Positions 18,626-27,329 of a stretch of DNA of 64,000 bases are shown piece by piece. Numbering within the stretch: the first letter of the stretch is position 1; every line of letters starts with the position of its first letter. Source of the stretch: Flavobacterium filum DSM 17961 (GTDB lineage: Bacteria > Bacteroidota > Bacteroidia > Flavobacteriales > Flavobacteriaceae); the NCBI RefSeq assembly GCF_000425465.1, contig NZ_AUDM01000003.1, positions 186,001 through 250,000 on the forward strand, given 5' to 3'. The position numbers were made by a program, and so were the translations under genes. The notes under the pieces are model-generated. The model ran no database searches and was not told where the DNA came from. It saw nothing but the letters and a program-made list of their open reading frames with translations.

Positions 18626-19480
18626 TTAGATTTTTTTTAAACTTTCTTCCCAATATTTAACCTCAACACCAAACACTTTTTTAATGTTTCTTTTATCCAA
18701 AACACTATAAGTTGGTCTTTTAGCTTGCGTTGGGAAACTTATTGATGGAATGGGCTCCAAATTAATCTTAATATTATTATATTCAAATATCTTTTTAGCA
18801 AAATCATACCAACTACTTTGGCCTTCGTTGGAGAAGTTGTAGATACCGAAGGTGTTTGGTGATGGGTGATGGGTAAAGGGTGATTGGATTATTCTAATCA
18901 ACACTTCTGCTAAATCAACAGCATATGTTGGTGTTCCAATTTGGTCATTTACAACTGATAGTTTATCCCTTTCAGAAGCTAAACGTAGCATCGTTTTCAT
19001 AAAATTATTCCCAAATTGAGAATATACCCAAGACGTTCGAATGATGAAATGCTTTTGCCAAGTTTCCTGAATCGCTTTTTCTCCGTCTAATTTGGTTTGT
19101 CCATAAACACAGGTTGGGTTAGGAAAATCATCTTCAGTATAAGGAGAATCTTTGGTTCCGTCAAACACAAAATCAGTTGAAATGTGAAGTAAAATAATGT
19201 CAAATTCTTTACAAACCTCAGCCAGATTTTTTGGACCAACCACATTGATTAAATGAGCTCTTTCGGGTTCGCTTTCTGCTTTATCAACGGCTGTGTAAGC
19301 AGCGGCATTAATACAAAAAGAGGGTTTAAATTGTTGAAATAGTTGTTTAATATTGTTTAAGTTGGTTATGTCCAAAATTGTTGAATCACAAAAAACAAAA
19401 TGTATATCCGGATAATTCGGTGCAATAAATTGCAAAGCTTGACCCAACTGTCCGCCCGATCCCGTAACTAAAACTACCAT
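18626..19480 (-). CDS. rfbD: dTDP-4-dehydrorhamnose reductase
   Basis: Last step of dTDP-L-rhamnose synthesis. VLVTGSGGQLGQAL (residues 3-16) is the NADPH-binding loop; NAAAYTAVDKAESEPERAHLIN, ISTDFVFDGTKDSPYTE, NPTCVYGQTKLDGEKAI (Y-x3-K) and IIRTSWVYSQFGNNF are RmlD hallmarks. 284 residues, normal length. Start (19478-19480) lies inside the last codons of rfbC, a 7-nt overlap. Residues SPFTHHPSPNTF, just before GIYNFSNEG, look unlike the family and are encoded by a G/T-rich direct repeat also found in non-coding DNA at 42549-42570 (see findings). The frame is intact. Confidence 0.93.
   Translation of the reverse strand: MVVLVTGSGGQLGQALQFIAPNYPDIHFVFCDSTILDITNLNNIKQLFQQFKPSFCINAAAYTAVDKAESEPERAHLINVVGPKNLAEVCKEFDIILLHISTDFVFDGTKDSPYTEDDFPNPTCVYGQTKLDGEKAIQETWQKHFIIRTSWVYSQFGNNFMKTMLRLASERDKLSVVNDQIGTPTYAVDLAEVLIRIIQSPFTHHPSPNTFGIYNFSNEGQSSWYDFAKKIFEYNNIKINLEPIPSISFPTQAKRPTYSVLDKRNIKKVFGVEVKYWEESLKKI
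18866..18887. repeat. Intergenic-type repeat inside rfbD
   Basis: This 22-nt segment matches the non-coding segment 42549-42570 at 19 of 22 positions, all three differences being A/G transitions. It belongs to a GGGTGAT/GGGTAAT-type repeat, here read in frame as HHPSP-like residues. Confidence 0.6.
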
Positions 19481-20025
19481 ACTTTTTTGGCGTTTTTTAG
19501 TGTGGGAAGAAAAGTATCTTTTTCGGAAATAATTAGTTTTTTTATCTCAAAATTCCAATCAATCCCAATGGTTAAATCATTATAAATGATTCCGCCTTCT
19601 GATGCTATATTGTAAAAATTATCACACTTATAAAAAATTGTTGCTGTTTCACTCAACACCAAAAACCCGTGTGCAAATCCTCTTGGAATAAAAAATTGAA
19701 TTTGATTTTCAGCGGATAAAATCACAGCTTCATATTGGCCATACGTTTCTGAACCTGGACGAATATCAACCGCCACATCTAACACTTCTCCTTGTAAAAC
19801 CCGAACTAATTTTGCTTGAGCATGTTCCCCGGTTTGATAATGTAATCCACGCAAAACTCCTTTCGTAGAAAAAGATTGATTATCTTGAACAAAACGTAGA
19901 TTTTGACCGATTACATCTTGAAAAGTTCGTTCATTGAAACTTTCCATGAAAAAGCCTCGCTCATCATGGATAATTTTTGGCTCTATAACGAAACAACCTT
20001 TTAATTTGGTTTCAGAGAATTTCAT
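19474..20025 (-). CDS. rfbC: dTDP-4-dehydrorhamnose 3,5-epimerase
   Basis: 183-residue cupin enzyme of dTDP-L-rhamnose synthesis. KLKGCFVIEPKIIHDERGFFMESFNERTF, FVQDNQSFSTKGVLRGLHYQTGEHAQAKLVRVLQGEVLDVAVDIR (catalytic His in LRGLHYQ) and FFIPRGFAHGFLVLSETA are all RmlC signatures. Normal length. It overlaps rfbD by 7 nt and lies 41 nt downstream of rfbA; that short gap holds a TGTCAATT-type repeat rather than a gene. Cytoplasmic homodimer by family. rfbB (dehydratase), needed to make its substrate, is not in this window. Confidence 0.95.
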   Translation of the reverse strand: MKFSETKLKGCFVIEPKIIHDERGFFMESFNERTFQDVIGQNLRFVQDNQSFSTKGVLRGLHYQTGEHAQAKLVRVLQGEVLDVAVDIRPGSETYGQYEAVILSAENQIQFFIPRGFAHGFLVLSETATIFYKCDNFYNIASEGGIIYNDLTIGIDWNFEIKKLIISEKDTFLPTLKNAKKVW

Positions 20026-20066
20026 AGTGATAATATGTCAATTGGACAATTCGTCAATGTGTCAAT

Positions 20067-20924
20067 TTAAATTAATCCCATCAAATGCGTTCCATAACCA
20101 CTTTTTAGTAATGGTTCTGCTATGCGTTTAAGTTGATTAGCATCTATAAACCCCATTTTATAAGCCGCTTCTTCAATGGCACCAATTTTCAAACCTTGTC
20201 GTTCTTCAATAACTTGAACAAATTGGCCAGCTTGAATAAGCGATTGAAATGTTCCAGTGTCCAACCAAGCTGTTCCTCTATCTAAAATACTGACTTTTAA
20301 CTTTCCTCGATTCAAATATTCTTTATTGACATCGGTGATTTCTAGCTCACCTCTATGACTTGGTTTTATATTAGCCGCGATTTCTAAAACACTATTGTCA
20401 TAAAAATAAATTCCTGGAACGGCATAATTTGATTTGGGTTGATTAGGTTTTTCTTCAATTGAAATCACTTTCCCATCCGCATCAAAATCGACAACTCCAT
20501 AACGTTCTGGATCCTGCACATGATAAGCATAAATGATACCTCCATTTGGATTGTTATTAGCCTGAAGTAATTCGGCTAAACCGGTTCCGTAGAAAATATT
20601 ATCGCCTAAAATCAAGGCTACTTTATCGTTACTCACAAATTCTTTACCGATTAAAAACGCTTCTGCTAATCCGTTAGGATGTTCTTGAACGGCATACTCA
20701 AATCGACAGCCTAATTTACTTCCATCTCCTAAAAGTTGACGAAATAAAGGTAAATCATGTGGAGTTGAAATAATTAGAATTTCATATATTCCGGCCCACA
20801 TTAATGTGGACAAAGGATAATATATCATTGGCTTATCATAAATCGGCATCAACTGCTTACTCACTGCCAATGTTAACGGATGTAAACGCGTTCCTGATCC
20901 TCCGGCTAAAATTATTCCTTTCAT
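20067..20924 (-). CDS. rfbA: Glucose-1-phosphate thymidylyltransferase
   Basis: First step of dTDP-L-rhamnose synthesis: dTTP plus glucose-1-phosphate to dTDP-glucose. [41 protein letters not shown] is the canonical start with the nucleotide-binding [43 protein letters not shown] and GTAWLDTGT follow. 285 aa, normal. It starts 6 nt downstream of the Wzz-like gene stop and is the first rhamnose gene in the run. The family is allosterically inhibited by dTDP-rhamnose, so flux control is probably post-translational. Confidence 0.96.
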   Translation of the reverse strand: MKGIILAGGSGTRLHPLTLAVSKQLMPIYDKPMIYYPLSTLMWAGIYEILIISTPHDLPLFRQLLGDGSKLGCRFEYAVQEHPNGLAEAFLIGKEFVSNDKVALILGDNIFYGTGLAELLQANNNPNGGIIYAYHVQDPERYGVVDFDADGKVISIEEKPNQPKSNYAVPGIYFYDNSVLEIAANIKPSHRGELEITDVNKEYLNRGKLKVSILDRGTAWLDTGTFQSLIQAGQFVQVIEERQGLKIGAIEEAAYKMGFIDANQLKRIAEPLLKSGYGTHLMGLI

Positions 20925-20930
20925 AAAAAA

Positions 20931-21905
20931 CTAATTGTTTTTTAAGGATTGTGTTTTATAAAATCGTATTAAACCTTTACCAATCAAAAACATAAAGAAG
21001 AAGAAGAGAGGTAATACAAATTTCATTTTTCCACTTGTTCCTTTAGTTTCTTTTTGGTTAATAATTACACTAATATCACGAACAACTTTATTCAAATTAA
21101 CCAAATCTAAACGTAATGAGCCTTGTTCTCTAATCAATAAATCTTTTGTTTTAATAATTTCATTTAATTGAGTATTCTCATTAAAATAGACCAATTTGTC
21201 CCCTTGATTATTATTCATTTTGTTTTTAAACTGATTCAAAACACCATTTATTTGAGTGATAATAGAATCGTTTTCTTTCATTTTTACTTGAATATTTTGC
21301 ACATATTCTTTTTGAATTTCTTTAAAATAGACAGAACTATTTAAAAAGTTCAGAATTGGTTCTACAGTATTTTCATTTGAAGATAATTTTGATGTAGAAT
21401 ATGATAGTGTATGAAAGGGATAATTTTTACTTGTCGTTTTTTCTTCAATAATTTTATCAATATTTCCATCTTCAGCCATTAATTTTAACAAATCAAAATT
21501 CTCTGTTTTATTATCTACGAATTTATACACATCAATAATCGGTTCAATTTTAATTTTTCCTAATTTTTTTGGCTCTTTAATACCTATTTCTTTTAAAAAT
21601 AAGGTGTCGTTTTCATTAATTTTTGATTGAAGTAAATCAATTTGAGCATAAACATAATCTGTACTCCCAAAATTGGGCATAATAATCATTTGATGATTAT
21701 ACGTTTTCACTTTTTTGTCCAAATAAAATCCAATACCAGCTCCAATGATAAAAAAAGCCAATAGTATCAGGCTATTTCTTTTTAAAAACAATAAAAACTT
21801 GAAAATTCTAGTCAAAAAACCTTCATAAAATCCATTTATTTTATGAGCCAATTGCCCTAAGTCAATTTCTTGATTATCTGAATTTTGTTGTGTACTTGAA
21901 CTCAT
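20931..21905 (-). CDS. Wzz-like chain-length determinant (polysaccharide co-polymerase)
   Basis: 324 residues with the two-helix topology of Wzz proteins: a transmembrane segment near residues 44-62 (NSLILLAFFIIGAGIGFYL), a long periplasmic domain with a predicted coiled coil (VKMKENDSIITQINGVLNQFKNK and following), and a C-terminal helix near 296-314 (MKFVLPLFFFFMFLIGKGLI). No tyrosine-kinase domain is attached. It follows the DUF6909-like gene by 5 nt. It would set chain length together with one of the Wzy-like proteins. The periplasmic sequence is divergent, so family assignment rests on topology and context. Confidence 0.72.
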   Translation of the reverse strand: MSSSTQQNSDNQEIDLGQLAHKINGFYEGFLTRIFKFLLFLKRNSLILLAFFIIGAGIGFYLDKKVKTYNHQMIIMPNFGSTDYVYAQIDLLQSKINENDTLFLKEIGIKEPKKLGKIKIEPIIDVYKFVDNKTENFDLLKLMAEDGNIDKIIEEKTTSKNYPFHTLSYSTSKLSSNENTVEPILNFLNSSVYFKEIQKEYVQNIQVKMKENDSIITQINGVLNQFKNKMNNNQGDKLVYFNENTQLNEIIKTKDLLIREQGSLRLDLVNLNKVVRDISVIINQKETKGTSGKMKFVLPLFFFFMFLIGKGLIRFYKTQSLKNN

Positions 21906-21910
21906 AAAAA

Positions 21911-23605
21911 TTAGTTAGTATTAAAAATTTGTTCTATTATTTTAATCGTGATTAAATACGTCGGCTTTACACCTGTTGTCCCTAAACCACCTGAAGCTAA
22001 CGTGCTACCGGTTTCTAGAGGATTATCAGAAGCATAATAGGCATAACGCACTTTTACGTTTTCTGGTATGCTTTTTCTAATTTTAGAAGCGGATTGAATG
22101 GCTTTTTGATAATATGCTCCTTCCATTTCAAGTCCAATCACTCCCCACGTTGATTCATGGAAAAACTTCAATAAATCTTTGTTTTGCAACGAAGTTCCCA
22201 AAACTGTCACCATCGGACCGGCATACACCGGAATATCATTACCCATTAACATGGCTGCGGTTAACTCATTTTCAAACGGATAATTATCACCCGTGCCTTC
22301 GTTAATGTGTGCCGACGGAATCATGATATCGCCTTTTCCGCCTTGCAAAATTCCCGCTTTTCCCATAATGGAAACCGATTCTACATTTAAAAATGTTTGT
22401 TTCGCTTTACCTTCTTTATACGGTTTTAATAATTCATCGATGGTTTCATACGCCTGTTCGCCAAAAGCATAATCCATGACAATCAACACCGGTTTTTGAC
22501 CCTTGAAAGTTGCTTTAGAAAAATTGGTTTTCGCAAAATCAATTTTTGCCGTATCAAAAACTTGAACGTCAATGTTTGTTCCTGAAGTATCTAGCAACGA
22601 AATCATACCATTTTTAAGAGCAAATTCTTCCACTTTATTGCGTAAATCATTTGCTCCTGATTTACTTAATTCTTCATAAATAAAGAAATCCGGTTTGTCT
22701 TTAAACTTAGTTTTTAAGACTTGTGTTGCAAAAATAGAATTCATAACACTGTGCATGTTGGCACTGATAATATGAATTGGTCTATCCAATAAATCATTTT
22801 CCTTCAACACGTCTTTTATTCGAGTAGCCCAAATTTCACCGTGAATATGATGACCTAATCGTTCTCTCAAAATCGGACTAAACGTTATGGTACGCTTGTT
22901 ATTGTCAATTACTTCTTCAATGGCTAATTTCCCTAACCAATAAACAATGTGTAAAAAACGATCCGGTTTTTCAGTTGAGCCAAAAGCGTCATAAATATCT
23001 AAAATCTCTGAAAAACTTCTCCCTAAAACATTTGATGCGTGAGAAATAGCTTTTTCTTTATCAATTTGTGATAACTTTTTACTTTGTAAAACATAGTGTT
23101 CTACTTTTTTCCAATCGCGAGTGACTTCAAGTTGATTTTCGTCTAATAAAACTCTGTCTTTAATTTTATGTGACTCGATGAAAATAAACGTCAAATGCGT
23201 CAAAATATCATAAATATCCGAGCGTCCGCGTGTAATTTCAACATTCATTTGCTCTTCATCGATGCGGTAGCAATTACGTCTTCTTTTCGGTGGAACAATC
23301 GCTTGAAAATGTGATTTAGAATACCCTTCGTCTGATGTTAAATTGATGTAACGACATTCTTCAATTCCAACCGGAAGACGTTCAATCACATACAATAATC
23401 CATTTAATTCAACTTTTTCTTCAGCAATTGAACCATAAATTTCAGGTCGCAATTGCAATAAAGCTTCACGCAAAGTTTCACCCGAAACACCCATTGGTTT
23501 ATAAAAACCCCGGTTGAACAAATGACGCATCGTGATATATAATCGTTCAATAGCTGCCGATGATTCTTGAGCTCTTGAACGGGATATGTTTTTAATTTCT
23601 TTCAT
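21911..23605 (-). CDS. DUF6909-like conserved Bacteroidetes protein; C-terminal part resembles nucleoside phosphorylases
   Basis: 564 residues, no signal peptide or membrane helix, so probably cytoplasmic. The N-terminus (SRAQESSAAIERLYITMRHLFNRGFYKPMGVSGETLREALL) is highly patterned and I associate the whole with the DUF6909 family; function unknown. From about residue 390 the chain has VMDYAFGEQAYETIDELL, MGKAGILQGGKGDIMIPSAHINEGT and, near residue 485-497, GVIGLEMEGAYYQKAI. The GLEMEGAYY block and the preceding GDIMIP resemble the MEGA/MEsaA substrate loop of nucleoside phosphorylases and nucleosidases. Genes on both sides are 5 and 26 nt away, so it is in the same transcript as GH3 and Wzz genes. 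Confidence 0.6.
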   Translation of the reverse strand: MKEIKNISRSRAQESSAAIERLYITMRHLFNRGFYKPMGVSGETLREALLQLRPEIYGSIAEEKVELNGLLYVIERLPVGIEECRYINLTSDEGYSKSHFQAIVPPKRRRNCYRIDEEQMNVEITRGRSDIYDILTHLTFIFIESHKIKDRVLLDENQLEVTRDWKKVEHYVLQSKKLSQIDKEKAISHASNVLGRSFSEILDIYDAFGSTEKPDRFLHIVYWLGKLAIEEVIDNNKRTITFSPILRERLGHHIHGEIWATRIKDVLKENDLLDRPIHIISANMHSVMNSIFATQVLKTKFKDKPDFFIYEELSKSGANDLRNKVEEFALKNGMISLLDTSGTNIDVQVFDTAKIDFAKTNFSKATFKGQKPVLIVMDYAFGEQAYETIDELLKPYKEGKAKQTFLNVESVSIMGKAGILQGGKGDIMIPSAHINEGTGDNYPFENELTAAMLMGNDIPVYAGPMVTVLGTSLQNKDLLKFFHESTWGVIGLEMEGAYYQKAIQSASKIRKSIPENVKVRYAYYASDNPLETGSTLASGGLGTTGVKPTYLITIKIIEQIFNTN

Positions 23606-23631
23606 TTATTTTTAATTTCTAACCCGCAAAG

Positions 23632-25140
23632 TTACGCTTTTTTAAATTGGTTGAGAAAATCAGCAATTTTTCTATCGTTACTCAACCGTGGCATTTTATT
23701 TTGTCCGCCCAATTTTCCAATGGATTTCATATATTCCTGAAAACCATTTTGTGCCACTTTTGTAATCACTAATGTTCTCAATACTTTTCCTTCTATTAAA
23801 TCGTCATAATACGTGTTTTGTTTTCGCATAGCGTTGTCAATTTTTAGAGCAAAAACCTCCAAATTCTCGGGCTCTCCCGAGGCTTCGGGATCAAATTCAA
23901 TCAACCATTCGTGATAAGGTAAACCGGATTCTGGAGTGATTTGAGGTGCAACGGTAAACTCATTTACTCGGATTGATGTTCCCTCCATCGCTTCTTTCAA
24001 GGCGTGTTCTACTTCTTTGCCAATCACGTGTTCCCCAAAAGCGGAAATAAAATGTTTGATTCGACCGGAAACAATCACGCGATGTGGTTTTAAAGAAGTA
24101 AACTGAACTGTATCGCCAATATTATACGCCCAAAGTCCGGCATTGGTTGAAATGATTAAAGCATAATTCACTCCCAATTCCACTTCGCCAATCGTATATC
24201 GTTTAGGATTTTCTGTAAAGAAATCTTCTGTCTTTATAAATTCATAAAACATTCCGGCATTCAACAAAAGCAACATTCCTTTTTCGTTTTGCTTGTCTTG
24301 ATAGGCAAAAAATCCTTCCGAAGCCGGAAATAATTCAACCGAATCAACTTTTCGACCGATTAAATTTTCAAATTTGGCTCGGTACGGTTCAAAATTTACT
24401 CCACCATATACATACAAACTAAAATTTTTGAACAACTCGCCTACTTTTTTACCTGACTTTTCCTGTAATTTTTCAAAATACATTTGCACCCAGGCCGGAA
24501 TTCCCGAAATCACCGTCATGTCTTCCTTAATTGTTTCATCTACAATGGCGTTTACTTTGGTTTCCCAATCGTCAATGCAATTGGTTTCCCAAGACGGCAT
24601 TCGGTTTTTGAGTAAGTATTTCGGTACATAATGTGCTACAATTCCGGAAAGTCGCCCCAGTTTTATTCCATTTTTTTCTTCTAAAATGGGACTTCCTTGC
24701 AAAAAAATCATTTTTCCTTTCACAAAATCAGCATTTCCGGTTTCATGAATATAGCTCAACAATGCATTTCGAGCGGCTTGAATATGAAACGGAATCGATT
24801 CTTTAGTAAGTGGAATATATTTTGCTCCAGAAGTTGTTCCCGACGTTTTAGCAAAATAAATAGGTTTTCCTTTCCACAAAATATCGGATTTGCCTTCTAC
24901 AACCAAATCAACATAAGGGCGTAACGCTTCATAATCGCGAACCGGAACTTTCTCTGCAAAATCTTGAAACGTGTTGATTTGGTCAAAATGATGGTCTTTT
25001 CCAAATTTTGTTTTGGAAGCTTCTTTAATCAGATTTTTAAAAACTTTTTGCTGTGTTTCAACTGGTTTTGACGACCATTTTTCGGTTTCTTTTGCTACTT
25101 TTTTAGCAAATAATTTAGCGGCTAATACTTTAATTCGCAT
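23632..25140 (-). CDS. GH3-like acyl-acid amido synthetase family protein
   Basis: 502-residue ANL-superfamily enzyme of the GH3 type, known in plants for conjugating auxin or jasmonate to amino acids; the bacterial role is not established. Visible signatures: FAKTSGTTSGAKYIPLT (ATP-binding P-loop, about residues 107-123), FKNFSLYVYGGVNFEPY, ELFPASEGFFAY, LWAYNIGDTVQFTSLKPHRVIVSGRIKHFISAFGEHV. Length is close to bacterial GH3 proteins. Between FIEF-type residues and PENLEVF there is a DPEASGE stretch encoded by a palindrome (23875-23890) that also occurs in tex and in non-coding DNA. It is 2 nt downstream of the M23 peptidase gene. Confidence 0.85.
   Translation of the reverse strand: MRIKVLAAKLFAKKVAKETEKWSSKPVETQQKVFKNLIKEASKTKFGKDHHFDQINTFQDFAEKVPVRDYEALRPYVDLVVEGKSDILWKGKPIYFAKTSGTTSGAKYIPLTKESIPFHIQAARNALLSYIHETGNADFVKGKMIFLQGSPILEEKNGIKLGRLSGIVAHYVPKYLLKNRMPSWETNCIDDWETKVNAIVDETIKEDMTVISGIPAWVQMYFEKLQEKSGKKVGELFKNFSLYVYGGVNFEPYRAKFENLIGRKVDSVELFPASEGFFAYQDKQNEKGMLLLLNAGMFYEFIKTEDFFTENPKRYTIGEVELGVNYALIISTNAGLWAYNIGDTVQFTSLKPHRVIVSGRIKHFISAFGEHVIGKEVEHALKEAMEGTSIRVNEFTVAPQITPESGLPYHEWLIEFDPEASGEPENLEVFALKIDNAMRKQNTYYDDLIEGKVLRTLVITKVAQNGFQEYMKSIGKLGGQNKMPRLSNDRKIADFLNQFKKA
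23875..23890. repeat. TCCCGA-N4-TCGGGA palindrome inside the GH3 gene
   Basis: Short palindrome encoding part of DPEASGE. The 20-nt context matches the one in tex (31500-31515) at 18 positions; spacer-6 versions occur in non-coding DNA at 42661-42678 and 48104-48121. Confidence 0.6.
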
Positions 25141-25142
25141 CG

Positions 25143-26012
25143 TTATTCAAAATCTATAAATTGAGTTGGATCAATCGCAAAACCATCTTTCCAAAGTTCA
25201 AAATGCAAATGAATTCCGGTAGATTCTTTTCCGGTAGAACCAGCTAAACCAATTACTTCACCGGTTCGTACCACATCGCCTTGAGCTTTTGTTAAACTAG
25301 CCGCATGTTTATAAACCGATAAAATAGCATCACGGTGTTTAATGATAATTACGTTACCGGTTGTCGGAGTCCATTCTGCAAAAACAACGGTTCCGTTAGC
25401 AACCGATTTGATAGGCGTATCTTTTGCTAAAGCAATATCTACAGCATAATGCTTTTTGGCCGCACTGTATTTCTCTGTAATGTGTCCTCGAACAGGAGGA
25501 AACATTACTAGACTTACTTTTGATTGGGCTTTTTCAAAAAGATTGTATTTATCTTCTAAAGCAACTTGTTCTCTCAACGTCATTTCAGCTTCAGAAGGTG
25601 TGAGCGTATGTTTTGCTACATCTTGATTTTCAGTATTCAAAAGTGAATCTTTATTCAATTTTGCATATTCTAAATCACCGGTTAATATTTTTTTGATGGA
25701 TTGAAGGTATAATTCATTTTTCTTCACTTCAAGAGCCAAAGAGTCAGATTTAACAGCTAGAATTGTGGCGTCTTTTTTTAATTTATTAGAAGCATAACCC
25801 GGAATAAATTCCCGTAAAGGAGTAAAAGCAATAATATAAGTAGTGATAGAAATCAACAAAATAGCAGAAATAGTTGCTACCACAAACACGTTCATCAGGT
25901 TTAGTTTCAAAGAAAATTTTTCTTCAAATGTTTCCTCGTTTAAAATGATTAACCTGCTTTTGGTGAATAATTTCTTTTTTAATTGTTGCCTTTTAAATCG
26001 CTTTTCAGACAT
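25143..26012 (-). CDS. M23 family metallopeptidase, membrane-anchored
   Basis: 289 residues. A cytoplasmic basic N-terminus (about 40 aa) is followed by one transmembrane helix (42-63) and a coiled-coil-like stalk (80-165). The C-terminal LytM/peptidase M23 domain has H188 and D192 of the zinc H-x3-D motif (KHYAVD) and the H-x-H motif (H268, H270 in GIHLHFEL), so it looks catalytically competent. It probably cleaves peptidoglycan cross-links at the periplasmic face. The ATG at 26010-26012 is chosen; a longer frame to 26081 enters the divergent promoter region of tatA. First gene of the minus-strand run down to rfbD. Confidence 0.9.
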   Translation of the reverse strand: MSEKRFKRQQLKKKLFTKSRLIILNEETFEEKFSLKLNLMNVFVVATISAILLISITTYIIAFTPLREFIPGYASNKLKKDATILAVKSDSLALEVKKNELYLQSIKKILTGDLEYAKLNKDSLLNTENQDVAKHTLTPSEAEMTLREQVALEDKYNLFEKAQSKVSLVMFPPVRGHITEKYSAAKKHYAVDIALAKDTPIKSVANGTVVFAEWTPTTGNVIIIKHRDAILSVYKHAASLTKAQGDVVRTGEVIGLAGSTGKESTGIHLHFELWKDGFAIDPTQFIDFE

Positions 26013-26152
26013 TCTTTTGAATTTATTACAAATATAGAAATTTAGCCCGCTTGAAATACAATTTTGCCATTCAACTACCAAATTTTAACCTGATAAACGA
26101 ATAAAAACGTTAAGAATTGTCTATAAGCGAAACAAATACGATATTTTCTTTT

Positions 26153-26160
26153 TACCTTTG
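26153..26160 (+). promoter_or_regulatory. -7-like element (TACCTTTG) for tatA
   Basis: TACCTTTG matches TAnnTTTG exactly. Transcription would begin near 26166, downstream of an in-frame GTG at 26160, so that GTG cannot be the start and the ATG at 26181 is chosen for tatA. Confidence 0.5.
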
Positions 26161-26180
26161 TGGAATCAATTTTAGAAATC

Positions 26181-26378
26181 ATGAATTTTTTAGCAATATT
26201 TTTAGGCGTTATTGGTCCTTGGCAAATCGGGTTAATTGTAGTGGTGGTTTTATTACTTTTTGGAGGTAAAAAAATTCCTGAATTAATGAAAGGTTTAGGA
26301 AGTGGTATCAAAGAATTTAAAAACGCAGCCAAAGACGACCAACCGGCCACTAAAAAAGAAGAAGAAAAAAAGGAATAA
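26181..26378 (+). CDS. tatA: Sec-independent (Tat) translocase subunit TatA/E
   Basis: 65 residues. One N-terminal transmembrane helix ([20 protein letters not shown]), the [21 protein letters not shown] hinge and amphipathic helix (Phe-Gly at the helix end), and a charged acidic/basic C-terminal tail are the TatA design. It forms the protein-conducting ring for folded twin-arginine substrates in the inner membrane. The start follows from the -7 element at 26153-26160. It is divergent from the M23 gene and convergent with the AbiEii-like gene, separated from the latter by a strong terminator. tatC is not in this window. Confidence 0.93.
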   Translation: MNFLAIFLGVIGPWQIGLIVVVVLLLFGGKKIPELMKGLGSGIKEFKNAAKDDQPATKKEEEKKE

Positions 26379-26396
26379 TTTTTTTTCCTTTACACG

Positions 26397-26437
26397 AAAA
26401 ATCCAAACACGAATTTTGAATTTGTGTTTGGATTTTT
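26397..26437. terminator. Terminator hairpin between tatA and the AbiEii-like gene
   Basis: Perfect 14-bp arms (26397-26410 and 26424-26437) with A-rich and T-rich flanks; serves convergent transcripts from both sides. Confidence 0.8.
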
Positions 26438-27049
26438 TTATTGAAGTTTAATGACTTCGTTGATGATTTTTTGTTTGCAGGTTTCCCAGTTGAAATCCTG
26501 ATACATTTTTGGAGATAATTGCTCATTTGCATCTTCAAAATAAGACAAGCTTTTTAACACCATAAATATGGAACCATCTATATATTTTTGATTATAGAAA
26601 GTTAACATTTCAGCCAATGTATATTGATTCATTAAAAAATATAAATCTATAAAATCTTTCTTTGAACCGCGACCTGCAATGGCATTTAATTTCATAGCAG
26701 AAATGTCTTCTGAGGTTAACATTCTAATAGAATCTATTTCAACTGGATTGGAGAGCAAAGGATATTTATAATTTACAAAATCAACTTTAATTCCGTTAAC
26801 CTTTGTAATTAGTACATTTTTAGAACTTTGAGTAACAATTACTTCTCCAAAATTTTTTAATATTTCTATAAAATGATCTTGTTTAATTTCACAATCGCCA
26901 AACAAATCAATATCAATAGAATTTCTGTGTCCTATTTGTAATGCTAAAGCCGTTCCACCAACTAAAAAATAATCTCTAAATAGCGGTTCGGCCATTATCT
27001 TTTTTAAGAGTTCCAATATGTCGGGAACAACTGTTTGTGTTTGTAGCAT
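26438..27049 (-). CDS. Nucleotidyltransferase, AbiEii/AbiGii toxin-like
   Basis: 203 residues. The motif FLVGGTALALQIGHRNSIDIDLFG (residues 28-51) has the GG, the H-R and the D-x-D of AbiEii/DUF1814 nucleotidyltransferases, followed by IKVDFVNYKYPLL (third acidic residue) and ISAMKLNAIAGRGSKKDFIDLYFLM, which is diagnostic of the family. In type IV AbiE systems such enzymes act as toxins that modify tRNA or GTP. Here the upstream gene encodes a DUF6922-like protein instead of AbiEi and overlaps by 46 nt, so the two are co-translated. Whether they form a toxin-antitoxin or phage-defence pair is inference. Confidence 0.82.
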   Translation of the reverse strand: MLQTQTVVPDILELLKKIMAEPLFRDYFLVGGTALALQIGHRNSIDIDLFGDCEIKQDHFIEILKNFGEVIVTQSSKNVLITKVNGIKVDFVNYKYPLLSNPVEIDSIRMLTSEDISAMKLNAIAGRGSKKDFIDLYFLMNQYTLAEMLTFYNQKYIDGSIFMVLKSLSYFEDANEQLSPKMYQDFNWETCKQKIINEVIKLQ

Positions 27050-27309
27050 CTAAATTCCTTTTTGTCAATTTGAAATATTGTAGCCAAAAATGATAAAGTA
27101 ACCGCATCTAAACTTCTCAAATTAAGTGAAACTTCTTTAATTGTTTCTAAACCATATACTTCTTTCAATAAGTTCCAATCGTTCATTATGCCATACTCCA
27201 GTACTTTTTGAATGAGATGAGATTTGTGTTTTTGAAAGTCAAAATCAGCTAAATCCACATCCCAAAAAAGATGTTGCGAAAAATCGTCTATAGTAATTGG
27301 CTTTTTCAT
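27004..27309 (-). CDS. DUF6922-like small protein, partner of the AbiEii-like nucleotidyltransferase
   Basis: 101 residues, soluble. DDFSQHLFWDVDLADFDFQKHKSHLIQKVLEYGIMNDWNLLKEVYGL is the recognisable block found in proteins encoded next to AbiEii-like enzymes in Bacteroidetes, usually annotated DUF6922 and thought to be the antitoxin-like partner. LDAVTLSFLATIF follows. The start codon at 27307-27309 gives the usual N-terminus. A -7 element at 27315-27322 puts the predicted mRNA start almost on the ATG, so the mRNA may be leaderless. The 3' end overlaps the nucleotidyltransferase by 46 nt. Confidence 0.7.
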   Translation of the reverse strand: MKKPITIDDFSQHLFWDVDLADFDFQKHKSHLIQKVLEYGIMNDWNLLKEVYGLETIKEVSLNLRSLDAVTLSFLATIFQIDKKEFRCYKHKQLFPTYWNS

Positions 27310-27314
27310 TGTAA

Positions 27315-27322
27315 CAAAGATA
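27315..27322 (-). promoter_or_regulatory. Promoter (TATCTTTG) of the DUF6922/AbiEii pair
   Basis: Minus-strand TATCTTTG matches TAnnTTTG. A TTG at 27345-27347 (minus) lies 22 bp upstream, an acceptable -33 element, and is part of the displaced tex 3' end. The predicted start is about 27309, on the ATG. Confidence 0.5.
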
Positions 27323-27329
27323 ATTATTT

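Noticed and set aside
25980..26081. Longer N-terminus of the M23 peptidase
   Set aside because: The extension lacks family sequence and reaches into the tatA promoter region; the ATG at 26012 starts with the usual basic segment.
26160..26180. GTG start for tatA seven codons upstream
   Set aside because: The GTG overlaps the end of the -7 element, upstream of the predicted transcription start.
27004..27049. Frameshift between DUF6922 and AbiEii-like genes
   Set aside because: Both have complete family N- and C-termini; the 46-nt overlap is a normal coupled overlap.
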